NCBI GenBank assembly: GCA_000953735.1
Contig: LN554852.1
Location: 4,413,846 to 4,477,845, forward strand
Length of the DNA: 64,000 nucleotides
DNA from: Moritella viscosa
GTDB taxonomy: Bacteria; Pseudomonadota; Gammaproteobacteria; Enterobacterales; Moritellaceae
Reading direction: 5' to 3'
The notes below the pieces were generated by a model. That model ran no database searches and was not told the DNA's origin. It saw only the letters and a program-made list of their open reading frames with translations. A program made the translations under genes and the position numbers. Positions 31,047 through 40,547 of the stretch are shown piece after piece. Each line of letters begins with the position of its first letter. Position 1 is the first letter of the stretch.

Positions 31047-32252
31047 CTAATGTGTAACCAGTCGACCACTTTCTTCACTGATCAAATTGATAATATTTTT
31101 GTATACATCCTCACCAGACGATGCGTGATATACATTGTCAGGCCCGACACAAGTCGACATAGCAGGAAACGATTTAACATTATAATCAATTCCAATAACG
31201 GCAAATGTAACGGTAATATCCTCCCCATGAAGCGATTTCTTATTATTGAATAATTTTTTTATTTTACTGCACATACCAGCTTGAACAAGATCACGAGTAA
31301 CCCAAGGATATGTGTCGTTACCATCTGATAGAATAATAAATACTTGATTGTCATTTAGATCAACAGCCCGATCTGCAATTTGTGCAGCCCGCATGATGCC
31401 TTGATCAGACGCTGTTACGCCACGTGGTCGAAATAATGCAATTTGATCATTAAATGTCTTAAATTCACTCGTCAATAACATATCGTAAAAATAACCATAT
31501 GAACCAGAAGATTGACGACCTAGAGGTTTTACTTTAAGCATATTATCAACCACATATCTGATATTTATGTTATTTTGATTGTATTGCCTAGCTTCATAAA
31601 TCGCCCCATTCGTCGCTCGATGGTAAGTGTAATAATTATAACCAGTAAGCGCGACTCGATGCTTATAGGTATGACGAGAGTTATATATCTCGAGATCTGC
31701 TGTTACACGTTTTATGACCCCTGCTAATACTTCAAACTTAGATTTACCATTCCTTTTAGCCTTAAACGGGGAGGTCATAGAACCACTCATATCCGCAATA
31801 AAATAAACATCCGCAGGTTTACCCTGAAATTTTCTCGACGTTGACGCTGCCGCGACATCGTAACTAGACTCATCACTAAAAGGGTTTTTGAACCAATAAT
31901 CATGATTACTCACCGCTGACAACTTAGATTCGATATAAATAGACTTTCCGTTAGCACTATCTTTGCGGCATGCGGCAGAATCATAGCAACCCAATTTTTC
32001 AACATTAACTTTGATGCTGTTGTTTTCACCTGTCATATAAGTACGCATATATTCATCCGCCAACGCCTTAGCAGCTTGCTTCTCGGTTGATTTTTGTGAT
32101 ATCACAGCCATATTAGCCATATCGACTGCGTCTTCTATTCGTGATTTATTCTGTAGTGCTCTTGCACCTTGCAGGCCTATAAAAAACGTGGTCATCAATA
32201 TAGGCGCAATAATAACAAAAATGATCATTGCAACCCCTTGCTGATTTTTCAT
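31047..32252 (-). CDS. tadG: Tad locus protein TadG, von Willebrand A domain
   Basis: A 401-residue protein with a TadE-like N-terminal membrane segment (GVAMIIFVIIAPILMTTFFIGL, class III-type prepilin-like start) and a von Willebrand factor A domain from about residue 150. The metal-ion site DMSGSM is present in DVYFIADMSGSM, with a later FIILSDGND. It is the putative minor pilin or adhesive scaffold of the Tad system. It shares one base-pair junction with tadF upstream and lies 10 bp from the OmpA gene. Confidence 0.85.
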   Translation of the reverse strand: MKNQQGVAMIIFVIIAPILMTTFFIGLQGARALQNKSRIEDAVDMANMAVISQKSTEKQAAKALADEYMRTYMTGENNSIKVNVEKLGCYDSAACRKDSANGKSIYIESKLSAVSNHDYWFKNPFSDESSYDVAAASTSRKFQGKPADVYFIADMSGSMTSPFKAKRNGKSKFEVLAGVIKRVTADLEIYNSRHTYKHRVALTGYNYYTYHRATNGAIYEARQYNQNNINIRYVVDNMLKVKPLGRQSSGSYGYFYDMLLTSEFKTFNDQIALFRPRGVTASDQGIMRAAQIADRAVDLNDNQVFIILSDGNDTYPWVTRDLVQAGMCSKIKKLFNNKKSLHGEDITVTFAVIGIDYNVKSFPAMSTCVGPDNVYHASSGEDVYKNIINLISEESGRLVTH

Positions 32253-32812
32253 TAACCATTCCTCGCTAATGCCACAGAAGATGAGCTTAATGTCGTAAAG
32301 CCATTCCCTAATATATCGGTGGTTAAATCATCACTTCCATAACAGATAGTCACTTGAAATAAACTTGCACGCCTACTGTAATTTGTTTCAGGCGACAAAG
32401 ATTGTAATTCTCTAAGTGGAACAAAGGTACAATTCGTCGATTTTATCTCTAGCCACTTAGCATAATAATGACTTGGTTTATTCTTCTCAAACTGCAGCTG
32501 TTCAACCACCATCGTCATTTTTTTTACATCGAAATTTGAAAACATTCTAGCCAATGAATTTTTCGCCATAAGATACATTTTATCAACAGCTTGGTCACAA
32601 CCACGGTCTTCTGTTGAGCAAAGCATGTCATTACCATTAAATAGTTGTCTGCGTTCGGCTAATATGCTGACTATCGAATGTGACATGCGATCCAACTTCC
32701 CCTGATGCGATAGTTTCAAAATAATATCCATAGAAAATACGAATAGCAGGCTAAATACCAGCAATACCAAAGATAATTCAACCATAAAAATACCTTTATA
32801 TTTATGCATCAC
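32252..32812 (-). CDS. tadF: Tad locus minor pseudopilin TadF
   Basis: A 186-residue protein with a prepilin-like N-terminus: a short leader (MMHKYKG) then IFMVELSLVLLVFSLLFVFSMDI, including the glutamate at position 5 after the likely processing glycine. The rest is soluble with paired cysteines. Size and position between tadE and tadG identify it as TadF. The gene overlaps tadE by 11 bp. Confidence 0.8.
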   Translation of the reverse strand: MMHKYKGIFMVELSLVLLVFSLLFVFSMDIILKLSHQGKLDRMSHSIVSILAERRQLFNGNDMLCSTEDRGCDQAVDKMYLMAKNSLARMFSNFDVKKMTMVVEQLQFEKNKPSHYYAKWLEIKSTNCTFVPLRELQSLSPETNYSRRASLFQVTICYGSDDLTTDILGNGFTTLSSSSVALARNG

Positions 32813-33374
32813 AATTTAAACTCCCGCTAATATCAAAGCTGCAACGTTCATGCTCTTGAACTGCAATAACTTCACGCGTTAACATTAACTTATTGAGTAA
32901 TGGCATAATTAATGGCCGATATTGATATTTAACACTATACAATGCAATAGCAGCTCCCTTTGAGGACGGCTCACCTTCAGGCAAGCAATTTTCGTTAGGC
33001 TTTTGCTCCTCGACAGGCACATGTTTATCAACGCAAGGTTCGATCAATGGTGCGAGATCGTTAAAATACGAGATTTGTACCTTAAATTTATTCACATCCA
33101 CATAATCAGCCCAAAAAGAATCATTCGTCGTCAAAATATCTTTAAACCGAGCTTGATAGAACTGTTGTGGATTAATACCTTTTTTAGCAACATAGCTTTT
33201 ACTTTCCCGGGACGAATGGGCAACAACATAGTCTGTTAACGCTGAGATATAGGAGAGGTAACACAATTCAAGCCATGCAAAACACATAAATAAAAATATT
33301 GGAAATCCCAAAGCAAATTCAATAACTACAACACCATTTTGCTTACCCGAGGGGAATTTACGCTGCATATTCAT
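32802..33374 (-). CDS. tadE: Tad locus minor pseudopilin TadE
   Basis: A 190-residue protein with leader MNMQRKFPSGKQNG and a TadE-like hydrophobic start VVVIEFALGFPIFLFMCFAWLEL, with the conserved Glu that prepilin processing needs. The periplasmic part has several cysteines (EPCVDKHVPVEEQKPNENCLP). It overlaps tadD by 17 bp and tadF by 11 bp. TadE and TadF are processed by the TadV peptidase in Aggregatibacter. Confidence 0.83.
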   Translation of the reverse strand: MNMQRKFPSGKQNGVVVIEFALGFPIFLFMCFAWLELCYLSYISALTDYVVAHSSRESKSYVAKKGINPQQFYQARFKDILTTNDSFWADYVDVNKFKVQISYFNDLAPLIEPCVDKHVPVEEQKPNENCLPEGEPSSKGAAIALYSVKYQYRPLIMPLLNKLMLTREVIAVQEHERCSFDISGSLNCDA

Positions 33375-34464
33375 ATACTATCTTGTAATCCTTATTTGGA
33401 TATTTCACGACAAAAGCACCTTTCGCATTCAAGTGTTCTTTAAACAATCTTGCTTCCTGTAATGTCGTAAATGTTCCGATACAATAACGCTTCCAAAAAC
33501 CAAAGTTATAAAAATATATATCTGTCTGGTACTTCTTAAAACGCGCCAGTTGTATCTCACTAAGTTGTTCATTAGACGCAAATATTTGTACCCTGAATAC
33601 TGTTTCCTCTGAATTATCAGGTGTAAAGTCACTGCTCATAAATGGCGTAATTTCTATCATGTCATCAGTAATTAATTGCGTATTTTCGGTTATACTTTGT
33701 TTATACAGTGCGGTAGCTGGCCATTCTGCGACCAAAGCAACAGATTCATTACCATTTTTAGTTTTCGTTGCCATCAGTAATTCTAAGTTTTGTTCGGCAA
33801 TATCCCCACTGTAGCGACTTACTAATATGCTTCTCGCCAGATCTATATTGCCATTATTAATCACAGCGACTAACAAGTTAGATTCAACAGTTTGATCTTC
33901 TTGATCAGCTTTATATAACGGCTGTAGAATCTTAATAGCGGCCTCATACTGACCTTGCATCATATGCAGCAATGCGAGATTATTTTTAATCGCTTTATCT
34001 TCATGACCCAAGCGAAGAGCACCTTGAAAACTTTGCTTAGCGAGTACAAACTGCCTCAATCCGGCATAAATCTTACCGGCGAGTAACTCAACCTCGGAGT
34101 TTTTATTGCGAATTAATTTTAATTTTTTAACTTTATCTAGTGCCAAGTTCAACTCCCCATCATAATAATGCATACGAGCAATCACAAAGAGGGCCGCTGG
34201 TGTGTCTTTTTCATCACTACCAAGCATCTCAACGTATATCTTAGCCGACGCTGTATCTTCTTGATTAAGATATATATTAATTAACTTCAGCATATACTCT
34301 GGTTGACGTTTGAGATTTTGTTTATAAAATGCGATCAACTTAGCGTCATCATGAGAGGTAATAATAATCTCTTCTGTCGTTTTCAATACATCGATTTCAG
34401 ACGTAGTAGAACTACAGCTAACCAAAAATACGAGCAAAAAAATTATACATATTTTATTTAACAT
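33358..34464 (-). CDS. tadD: Tad locus TPR lipoprotein TadD with SPOR-like C-terminus
   Basis: A 368-residue protein with lipobox FLVSC (acylated C17), TPR repeats at about 45-240, and a C-terminal segment (about 290-365) that reads like a SPOR fold: VFRVQIFASNEQLSEIQLARF and YCIGTFTTLQEARLFKEHL. TadD is the pilotin-like lipoprotein thought to help the secretin. The SPOR-like tail is not a standard part of TadD and could bind denuded peptidoglycan strands. It begins at the tadC stop (one-base overlap). Confidence 0.8.
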   Translation of the reverse strand: MLNKICIIFLLVFLVSCSSTTSEIDVLKTTEEIIITSHDDAKLIAFYKQNLKRQPEYMLKLINIYLNQEDTASAKIYVEMLGSDEKDTPAALFVIARMHYYDGELNLALDKVKKLKLIRNKNSEVELLAGKIYAGLRQFVLAKQSFQGALRLGHEDKAIKNNLALLHMMQGQYEAAIKILQPLYKADQEDQTVESNLLVAVINNGNIDLARSILVSRYSGDIAEQNLELLMATKTKNGNESVALVAEWPATALYKQSITENTQLITDDMIEITPFMSSDFTPDNSEETVFRVQIFASNEQLSEIQLARFKKYQTDIYFYNFGFWKRYCIGTFTTLQEARLFKEHLNAKGAFVVKYPNKDYKIVYEYAA

Positions 34465-35342
34465 CAGGAAAAAGCCCTCATAATGCCAGGAGCGACAATT
34501 AATATAACGATTGGAAGCATGATAAATAGGATTAGAGGCATGGACATTTTAGCCCCCAACTTACCTATCTTTTCTTCCATCTCTAAGATCTGCATTTCGC
34601 GTATATCAGCAGCCAAGGTTGCTAAAACATCACTAATAGACGTGCCATAATGCAAACTTTGCGTCAGGGTCATCACGAAACTACGCATCTCTTTTGACGG
34701 AATAATCACATTGAGCTCTTCCAGCGACTGTTCAACTCCAACTAAATTGGTTCGCTGCATAGTTCGTGTTAATAGATAAGCCATCATTTGATCAAACAGA
34801 ACCATCTCTTCGGCTAAATACGTCAATGCCGCTTCAATCGTCATCCCAGAACGTACACACACAGACATCAAGTCCAATAAAAAGGGGAGCCGATCAGATA
34901 CCTTAGCTACATTGCCTTTTACTTTCATATTTAAAATCCCATCAGGGATCATAATCACCACAATACAAACAATCCCAAGTGCCGAGATTAAATTCAATAA
35001 TTCGAGGTCAAAATAAGAGCCAATAACTATGACTAGCGCGCTAATGCTCACTAACGCTAGATATTTACAAGGTAAATATATTTGAGAAATAAACACATTA
35101 TGGATCCCTGCTGCAACAAATTTAGCCTCTATTTCTTCATTCTTAATACTAATCTTTGCCACCAGCCACATCATGAAACTAGCAAATACGGCTTGTTTTT
35201 TCTTCTCTTCTATTGTCATCTTATCTAACCAGGCGTCACGATTCTTTTTATATATTTTTCGTGACATAAGATGCGCGGGAAACACAGCGATAATCAGCGT
35301 AAGCAAGAGTAGATTAATATTTTCAACCCATAGTTCCTGCAT
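34464..35342 (-). CDS. tadC: Tad pilus inner-membrane platform protein TadC
   Basis: A 292-residue GspF-family protein with membrane segments near the N-terminus (about 8-25), two in the middle (about 95-150) and one at the end (LILFIMLPIVILIVAPGIM). A cytoplasmic T2SSF domain contains DLMSVCVRSGMTIEAALTYLAEE. With TadB it forms the platform on which the TadA ATPase acts. It begins at the tadB stop with a one-base overlap. Confidence 0.88.
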   Translation of the reverse strand: MQELWVENINLLLLTLIIAVFPAHLMSRKIYKKNRDAWLDKMTIEEKKKQAVFASFMMWLVAKISIKNEEIEAKFVAAGIHNVFISQIYLPCKYLALVSISALVIVIGSYFDLELLNLISALGIVCIVVIMIPDGILNMKVKGNVAKVSDRLPFLLDLMSVCVRSGMTIEAALTYLAEEMVLFDQMMAYLLTRTMQRTNLVGVEQSLEELNVIIPSKEMRSFVMTLTQSLHYGTSISDVLATLAADIREMQILEMEEKIGKLGAKMSMPLILFIMLPIVILIVAPGIMRAFS

Positions 35343-36262
35343 TATCCGACACTCTTCATTAGCATTCTAATGATCCCCAAGCCGATAAATTCACTGATTA
35401 CTACATAATATAGAATCGGTTTACCCGCCTCTTCATACATCACAAAATCAAAGTTTTCAGGGCTAATGAATTTAAGAATTACAATAAAAATAACCGGGAT
35501 TGCACTGACAATTTTAGCAGAAGCCCGAGATTCCGACGTCAGCGCAAATTTCTTTTTATTGATTGCATAGCTCTCAAACATAATGCGATTAATTCGCTGT
35601 AATATCTCTTTTAACTGACCACCACGGTTCATGTTTGCTCTTAATGTCACCACAAAAAAGAAGTATTCCGTATAGGGAAACATTTGACATGATTTCTTTA
35701 GCACTTGCTCTGGTGGTTCTCCGATTAATAGGCGTTCACTGATCCGTTTAAATTCATGGCCAACAACATTGTCTAATTTTTTCCCCACAAAATCGATTGC
35801 ATGAGTGATACTGTCCCCCGCAGATACCGCACTAATCAGCAAGTTTAAGGCATCAGGAAAACCATCCTTAAATTCATGTTCACGTTTATTTTGTAGTATT
35901 TTCAACATAAAAAAAGTCGCACATATAGCAATAACGATGACAATGATTGTAATGTTGGCCTGCAATAAATACGTATTTAGAACAATACTCAGTATGTAGG
36001 TTGTTGCATAAAAAAGGCCGAGCTTCAGCACCACGTTGTCCCCGATCAATAATATCGAGTCAGTAACGAAATTTTTTATTTTATCAAATACGCTTAACTT
36101 GCTGAAAGCTGCCATATTCATAATCGTAGTTTTAGGTCCAGTAAACTCCTTAACATTAAACTCACTCAAATAGACTTCAATCAAGTTGTGGTTCTTCTTT
36201 CTTTTACACCACATATATAAGAGTACAGCCAGCAAAGGCATAAAAATAAGTAATATATTCAC
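35342..36262 (-). CDS. tadB: Tad pilus inner-membrane platform protein TadB
   Basis: A 306-residue GspF-family protein, paralogue of TadC. An N-terminal membrane helix, a pair at about 80-130, the T2SSF domain with FPDALNLLISAVSAGDSITHAIDFVGKKL, and C-terminal helices are seen. It overlaps tadA by 4 bp (ATGA type), so translation is probably coupled. Confidence 0.88.
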   Translation of the reverse strand: MNILLIFMPLLAVLLYMWCKRKKNHNLIEVYLSEFNVKEFTGPKTTIMNMAAFSKLSVFDKIKNFVTDSILLIGDNVVLKLGLFYATTYILSIVLNTYLLQANITIIVIVIAICATFFMLKILQNKREHEFKDGFPDALNLLISAVSAGDSITHAIDFVGKKLDNVVGHEFKRISERLLIGEPPEQVLKKSCQMFPYTEYFFFVVTLRANMNRGGQLKEILQRINRIMFESYAINKKKFALTSESRASAKIVSAIPVIFIVILKFISPENFDFVMYEEAGKPILYYVVISEFIGLGIIRMLMKSVG

Positions 36263-37527
36263 TGGCTAAAGATTCCTTCTAATATATCCGTAACGCCAAA
36301 AAAACGCGCTTTTTCGAATAATACCGAACGCTTCATTAGTCCAGGAGTCACAAATTCACCAACCACCTTATTTGAGTCTTCCGAATAGCCTGCTTCAAAA
36401 GTGAAAATCTCTTCTAAAACGACACTGGACCCCTCTAAACCGATGACTTCCGCTATACTCATTACTTTACGCGAGCCATCATGTAAACGACGGATCTGTA
36501 CAATTAAATCAACTGAGCTGACAATTGTTCTACGAATCGCTTCTAATGGTAGCGTAGCCGTTCCCATCATTACCATACTCTCAACACGAGCAACTGCATC
36601 ACGTGGAGTATTGGCATGTAAAGTAGACATGGAACCATCATGCCCTGTATTCATTGCCTGTAGCATTTCAAATGCTTCTCCGCCACGGCACTCACCGACA
36701 ATAATACGATCCGGTCGCATCCGCAGGGCATTTATCACTAATTCTCTTGCTGAAATGGCCCCGTTACCCTCAAGTCCCGCATTTTTAGTTTCTAGACGTA
36801 CAACGTGAGGCTGTAATATCTGTAACTCAGCAGCATCTTCAATCGTAACAATACGTTCACTATCAGAAATAAACGCTGATAATGCATTTAGCATGGTCGT
36901 TTTACCTGAACCTGTACCACCCGAAATTAATATATTTAATCGGCAACGGGCTGCTATCGTCAGCACCTGCGCCATTTCCATACTCAAAGCACCAAATCCG
37001 ACTAAATCATGTAGTGTAATAGTCTGTTTTTTAAACTTACGTATAGACATCGACGTGCCATCGATAGCCACAGGTGGAATGACAATATTAACTCGACTGC
37101 CATCCATCAAGCGGGCGTCACATAATGGTTCCGATTCATCAACACGACGACCGACCCTAGATGCAATTCGCTTTGCAATTGAAATCAATTGTGCTTCATC
37201 CAAAAAACGTACATCCGATTTGGATACTTTGCCATTTTTTTCAATGAACACATTATCCGGTCCATTAATCATAATATCGGCAATCTCATCATCTTCCATC
37301 AGTCGCTGCAATGGACCTAGACCGGTAAGTTCATCGACAAAACTGCTTACCATACCGACCTTCACCACATGGGGTAACACATACTCGGATTGCTCAATAA
37401 GTATATTGACCCCTTCGGTCAACTGTGTTGTCAACTCTTCTTTACTCAAGCTATCGATTGCCGCAGCGTCAAGTGCGTCAAACACTTGCTCTCTGATTGA
37501 TACGTATATGTCTTTTATATCACTCAT
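36259..37527 (-). CDS. tadA: Tad pilus assembly ATPase TadA (CpaF)
   Basis: A 422-residue secretion ATPase of the GspE/VirB11 class. It has the N-terminal domain with LTGLGPLQRLMEDDEIADIMINGP, Walker A GGTGSGKTT (K209), the Asp box and Walker B MRPDRIIVGECRGGEAFEML, and the His box MNTGHDGSMSTLHANTPRDAV. All catalytic motifs are intact. TadA powers both extension and retraction in the Tad systems studied. It overlaps tadZ and tadB by 4 bp each. Confidence 0.95.
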   Translation of the reverse strand: MSDIKDIYVSIREQVFDALDAAAIDSLSKEELTTQLTEGVNILIEQSEYVLPHVVKVGMVSSFVDELTGLGPLQRLMEDDEIADIMINGPDNVFIEKNGKVSKSDVRFLDEAQLISIAKRIASRVGRRVDESEPLCDARLMDGSRVNIVIPPVAIDGTSMSIRKFKKQTITLHDLVGFGALSMEMAQVLTIAARCRLNILISGGTGSGKTTMLNALSAFISDSERIVTIEDAAELQILQPHVVRLETKNAGLEGNGAISARELVINALRMRPDRIIVGECRGGEAFEMLQAMNTGHDGSMSTLHANTPRDAVARVESMVMMGTATLPLEAIRRTIVSSVDLIVQIRRLHDGSRKVMSIAEVIGLEGSSVVLEEIFTFEAGYSEDSNKVVGEFVTPGLMKRSVLFEKARFFGVTDILEGIFSQ

Positions 37528-38759
37528 TTATTACGACTCAACCAAGTGTTCCATTTACGCTTGCTGACTGGACTCGCTACATTTTTTCCCGTCAGTCTGC
37601 CTAATATTGGATCAAAACCTTCATTTAACTTTGACGTACATTTACCTAAACCACCGTTATTAATAATCATCGGTTTTAGTTTTGACTCAAAAGGAAACAC
37701 GGCAATAACTTCACCTTCAATTTTCGAACACATATCAGTGATAGATAAAGAAAATTCACTCGCCGCTTTATTGTTATTGATGACCACATCGATCAAGGTA
37801 TGGCTTTCTGCAAAACTCTGTTTAAATTTTTTCAATGTTCGCAGTGAGGTTATAGATGGTTCACAAACAAATATGATCCGATCATATAATATGGATAATT
37901 CATCCATGCCTAAGGCATAAATTAACGGTAGAGAAATATCATCAATAATAAAGTTATATTGCATCGATAGAGCATGTACCACATGTACTGAGAATCCATG
38001 TATATCTGCCGGTTTAGCACTATCATGGTTAACAGCAAGCAGATCTAGATTATCCGATACCGTACTTGTCATCGATTTAGCAACTGTGCTATCAATGCCA
38101 TTTCTAACATCTTCGAAAACAACAGAGTTTCTGGAAAATGTTTTCAATCCTAAATTAATATCGACGTTAGTACCAAAATAAGCATTATCCACCAATAAGG
38201 TTTTAACTTTTGCTTGATTTGCTATGGATAAAGCAATACCGCTAGCGATAAGACTGTTTCCCACCCCTCCTTTAGTCGCCACGACAGCAATGCGTTTGGC
38301 TCTTCGACCTTGATAAGACCTAAGCCCCGAGGCTTGACTGCCTTTTTGGGCGCGAATAATATCAATAAATATCATTTCTTCTGCTGGCCAATAAATATAT
38401 TCAATGCCTTTTTTCGCCAACTCACGGCTAATCACTATCGAGTCTTGCTTACCGATAACAACTAACTTGATCCCTTTTGCTAATAGATTAGCCACCAGCT
38501 CTGCATACGTAAATGAATCGGTATTACCTCTTAGATCTAAGAACAATACATCAACAAATTCTTCGCTAAGTTCTGCAATATCACTCTCTTTAAGCATCGT
38601 TTTAACTTCGGGTTTATCTAAGCCTTCCACAACATAAAGTTCACTGAGGTATTCTATAAAGTCAGTATCTGGAGACACAATTAATCCAGTAACAACTTTC
38701 ATTTTAACGGTGTTATTTTTTTTGTTTCCCGTTTTAAAAATATCAGCTAAATCTAACAT
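37524..38759 (-). CDS. tadZ: Tad locus ParA/MinD-like localisation protein TadZ (CpaE)
   Basis: A 411-residue protein with an N-terminal receiver-like domain (about 20-140) and a MinD/ParA-like ATPase domain from about 150. The deviant Walker A reads ATKGGVGNSLIA: the signature lysine at the start is kept but the P-loop lysine is Asn. Loss of this lysine is known in some TadZ proteins, so nucleotide hydrolysis is doubtful. TadZ places the pilus machine, often at a pole. It starts 7 bp after the CpaD-like gene. Confidence 0.87.
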   Translation of the reverse strand: MLDLADIFKTGNKKNNTVKMKVVTGLIVSPDTDFIEYLSELYVVEGLDKPEVKTMLKESDIAELSEEFVDVLFLDLRGNTDSFTYAELVANLLAKGIKLVVIGKQDSIVISRELAKKGIEYIYWPAEEMIFIDIIRAQKGSQASGLRSYQGRRAKRIAVVATKGGVGNSLIASGIALSIANQAKVKTLLVDNAYFGTNVDINLGLKTFSRNSVVFEDVRNGIDSTVAKSMTSTVSDNLDLLAVNHDSAKPADIHGFSVHVVHALSMQYNFIIDDISLPLIYALGMDELSILYDRIIFVCEPSITSLRTLKKFKQSFAESHTLIDVVINNNKAASEFSLSITDMCSKIEGEVIAVFPFESKLKPMIINNGGLGKCTSKLNEGFDPILGRLTGKNVASPVSKRKWNTWLSRNK

Positions 38760-38766
38760 ATGACCT

Positions 38767-39231
38767 CTACTGTAAATTGCTTACTGGTGAAACCATGCTT
38801 TTCCAGCGATTCACCTCCACGGCACATCCAGCCCGTGAGCCGCCATTAAAAATATTGTAGGAAAGACATTCTTGATGACTAACATGCCGTGTTTTAATCG
38901 CAATTTTAAAATCTTTTTTCTGCTGTTTGTCTTTCACCAGAAAATTAACCTTACGAGGATCGAGTCCAATATCTTTAATTAACTGTTTCATATCATCGAC
39001 AAAAAAACTTTGCTCAATGGCGTAATTTACAGTCACCGCATAATATTGTTCTTTATTAATTTTATTAACTAAAAAATCAGCGAGTACGCGTTTTGTCTTC
39101 TCTGGTTCGAACAGATTAAATTCGACCTGATTCACTTTCTCGTTAACTTGTAAATTATTAGTCCGCGGTAGTTGCTGATTGCAACCACATAGCAATATGC
39201 CCAATAATATAAAACTCATAATCCGCATCAT
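38767..39231 (-). CDS. CpaD/RcpB-like Tad locus lipoprotein
   Basis: A 154-residue lipoprotein (lipobox ILLCGC, acylated C17) between secretin and tadZ, the place of RcpB/CpaD. The late stretch GCAVEVNRWKSMVSPVSNL resembles the CpaD ending, where a conserved Cys is followed by Asn and the NP/SP turn. RcpB/CpaD proteins are thought to work with the secretin channel. Family assignment is by position and this short motif. It overlaps the secretin gene by 4 bp. Confidence 0.72.
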   Translation of the reverse strand: MMRIMSFILLGILLCGCNQQLPRTNNLQVNEKVNQVEFNLFEPEKTKRVLADFLVNKINKEQYYAVTVNYAIEQSFFVDDMKQLIKDIGLDPRKVNFLVKDKQQKKDFKIAIKTRHVSHQECLSYNIFNGGSRAGCAVEVNRWKSMVSPVSNLQ

Positions 39232-40547
39232 TTAAATCCCATTGTTGCGGTAATTTCACCAATTTGCTCACGATCATGATCGGATAAATTAACGCGTAAT
39301 ATTCTTTCTAACATAGTTACTTTTTGCATCGACGGTAGGACAACTGATTCTGTTGATATCGGACTGACTAAGTTCACTGTCGCAACAATAATTAGCTCAG
39401 TCGTGGTTCTTTTCGATTTGGTATAAGTGAATAATGCGCCTAGAATGGGAATATCACCGAGCATAGGAACCTTGATGACTGATTCACTATTTTCAGACGT
39501 TAATAAACCAGCCAAAACAAAACTTTGGCCATTTTTAAGTTCTACCGTTGTTTTAGCCTTACGCGTTTTCAGTGATGGAACATTGGAATTAATTGTTTCA
39601 TTAGTTGTATCTAACGAACTAACTTCGGGAATGAGCGTTACTCTAATATTACTTTCATCAAGAACTATAGCGGCTACGTCCAACTTTATTCCGTACTCTT
39701 TAAACATCACGTTAGCGGTATTATCGATATAAGTAACGACAGGAAGCTCACCGCCAACCAAGAAACTGGCAGTTTCACCAGAGATAACCGACAGGTTTGG
39801 CTCAGCAAGAATGCGCCCCACTTTATCATCGTCGACGGCAGTGATAATGTTCACAATATCAGTTGCACTGAAATGCAGTAGCTGATTAACATAATCTCCA
39901 GCGGTGCCCGCTATCGCTGAATATTTAATCCCAATCTCATCCATAAATGAACTGGATACTTCAGCAATCGTTAATTTCACATTAATCTGCTGGCTACTAA
40001 TGACTTTAATGTTATTAATCACACCGGAATATACGTGACGTGTCATATAATCAAGTTCTTCATCTTGATCATCACCAGATACCATTACGAGTAAGTCTTT
40101 GCTTTCTTTTTCCATCATTTCGCCAACAAAATTATAAATTTTTTGTTTTACTCTACCTGTAGCAACCGTTCCAGAGAGCACAACCTGCTGACCAACATTA
40201 TTCAGCATTATCTCTTCATCAGGAAAATAAGCCGCAAGCTGTTGTTCTAACAATGTTAAATTTCGATTTACGACCACCAAACTATTATGGATCTCTTGAC
40301 CTTTATCGCCATAAACAATAAACGTCGATTGGCCTTCTTTTTTCGCAAAGATAACCACTTTACTGTCATCAATCATTTTATAATCAACAATTGTAGGTTG
40401 AGACATAAATACTGTGGCAGCGCTGGTATCTAACATCACAGTTTGGGCATCGCCTGTATTCAAATTAATGATCCTAGATGCGAATAAAGGCTTGCATACC
40501 AACAGCAGTAGGATTGCGAATGTTAGATTGATCTTATTCATCGCCAA
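39228..40547 (-). CDS. rcpA: Tad pilus outer-membrane secretin RcpA (CpaC)
   Basis: A 439-residue secretin with signal peptide (LTFAILLLLVCKPLFA), an N-terminal pilus-assembly domain (about 25-95), a BON-like domain (about 105-165), and the secretin beta-domain (about 230-400). The latter has VGRILAEPNLSVISGETASFLVGGELPV and FVLAGLLTSENSESVIKVPMLGDIPILGALF, the family hallmark. It forms the outer-membrane pore for Flp pili. Its first domain is duplicated in the separate gene upstream (40534-40878), with which it overlaps by 14 bp. Confidence 0.92.
   Translation of the reverse strand: MAMNKINLTFAILLLLVCKPLFASRIINLNTGDAQTVMLDTSAATVFMSQPTIVDYKMIDDSKVVIFAKKEGQSTFIVYGDKGQEIHNSLVVVNRNLTLLEQQLAAYFPDEEIMLNNVGQQVVLSGTVATGRVKQKIYNFVGEMMEKESKDLLVMVSGDDQDEELDYMTRHVYSGVINNIKVISSQQINVKLTIAEVSSSFMDEIGIKYSAIAGTAGDYVNQLLHFSATDIVNIITAVDDDKVGRILAEPNLSVISGETASFLVGGELPVVTYIDNTANVMFKEYGIKLDVAAIVLDESNIRVTLIPEVSSLDTTNETINSNVPSLKTRKAKTTVELKNGQSFVLAGLLTSENSESVIKVPMLGDIPILGALFTYTKSKRTTTELIIVATVNLVSPISTESVVLPSMQKVTMLERILRVNLSDHDREQIGEITATMGFK

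Noticed and set aside
36893-37567. 224-residue frame opposite tadA
   Set aside because: It is a long antisense shadow of a strongly conserved ATPase, rich in Ser/Ile as expected from the reverse of its codons.
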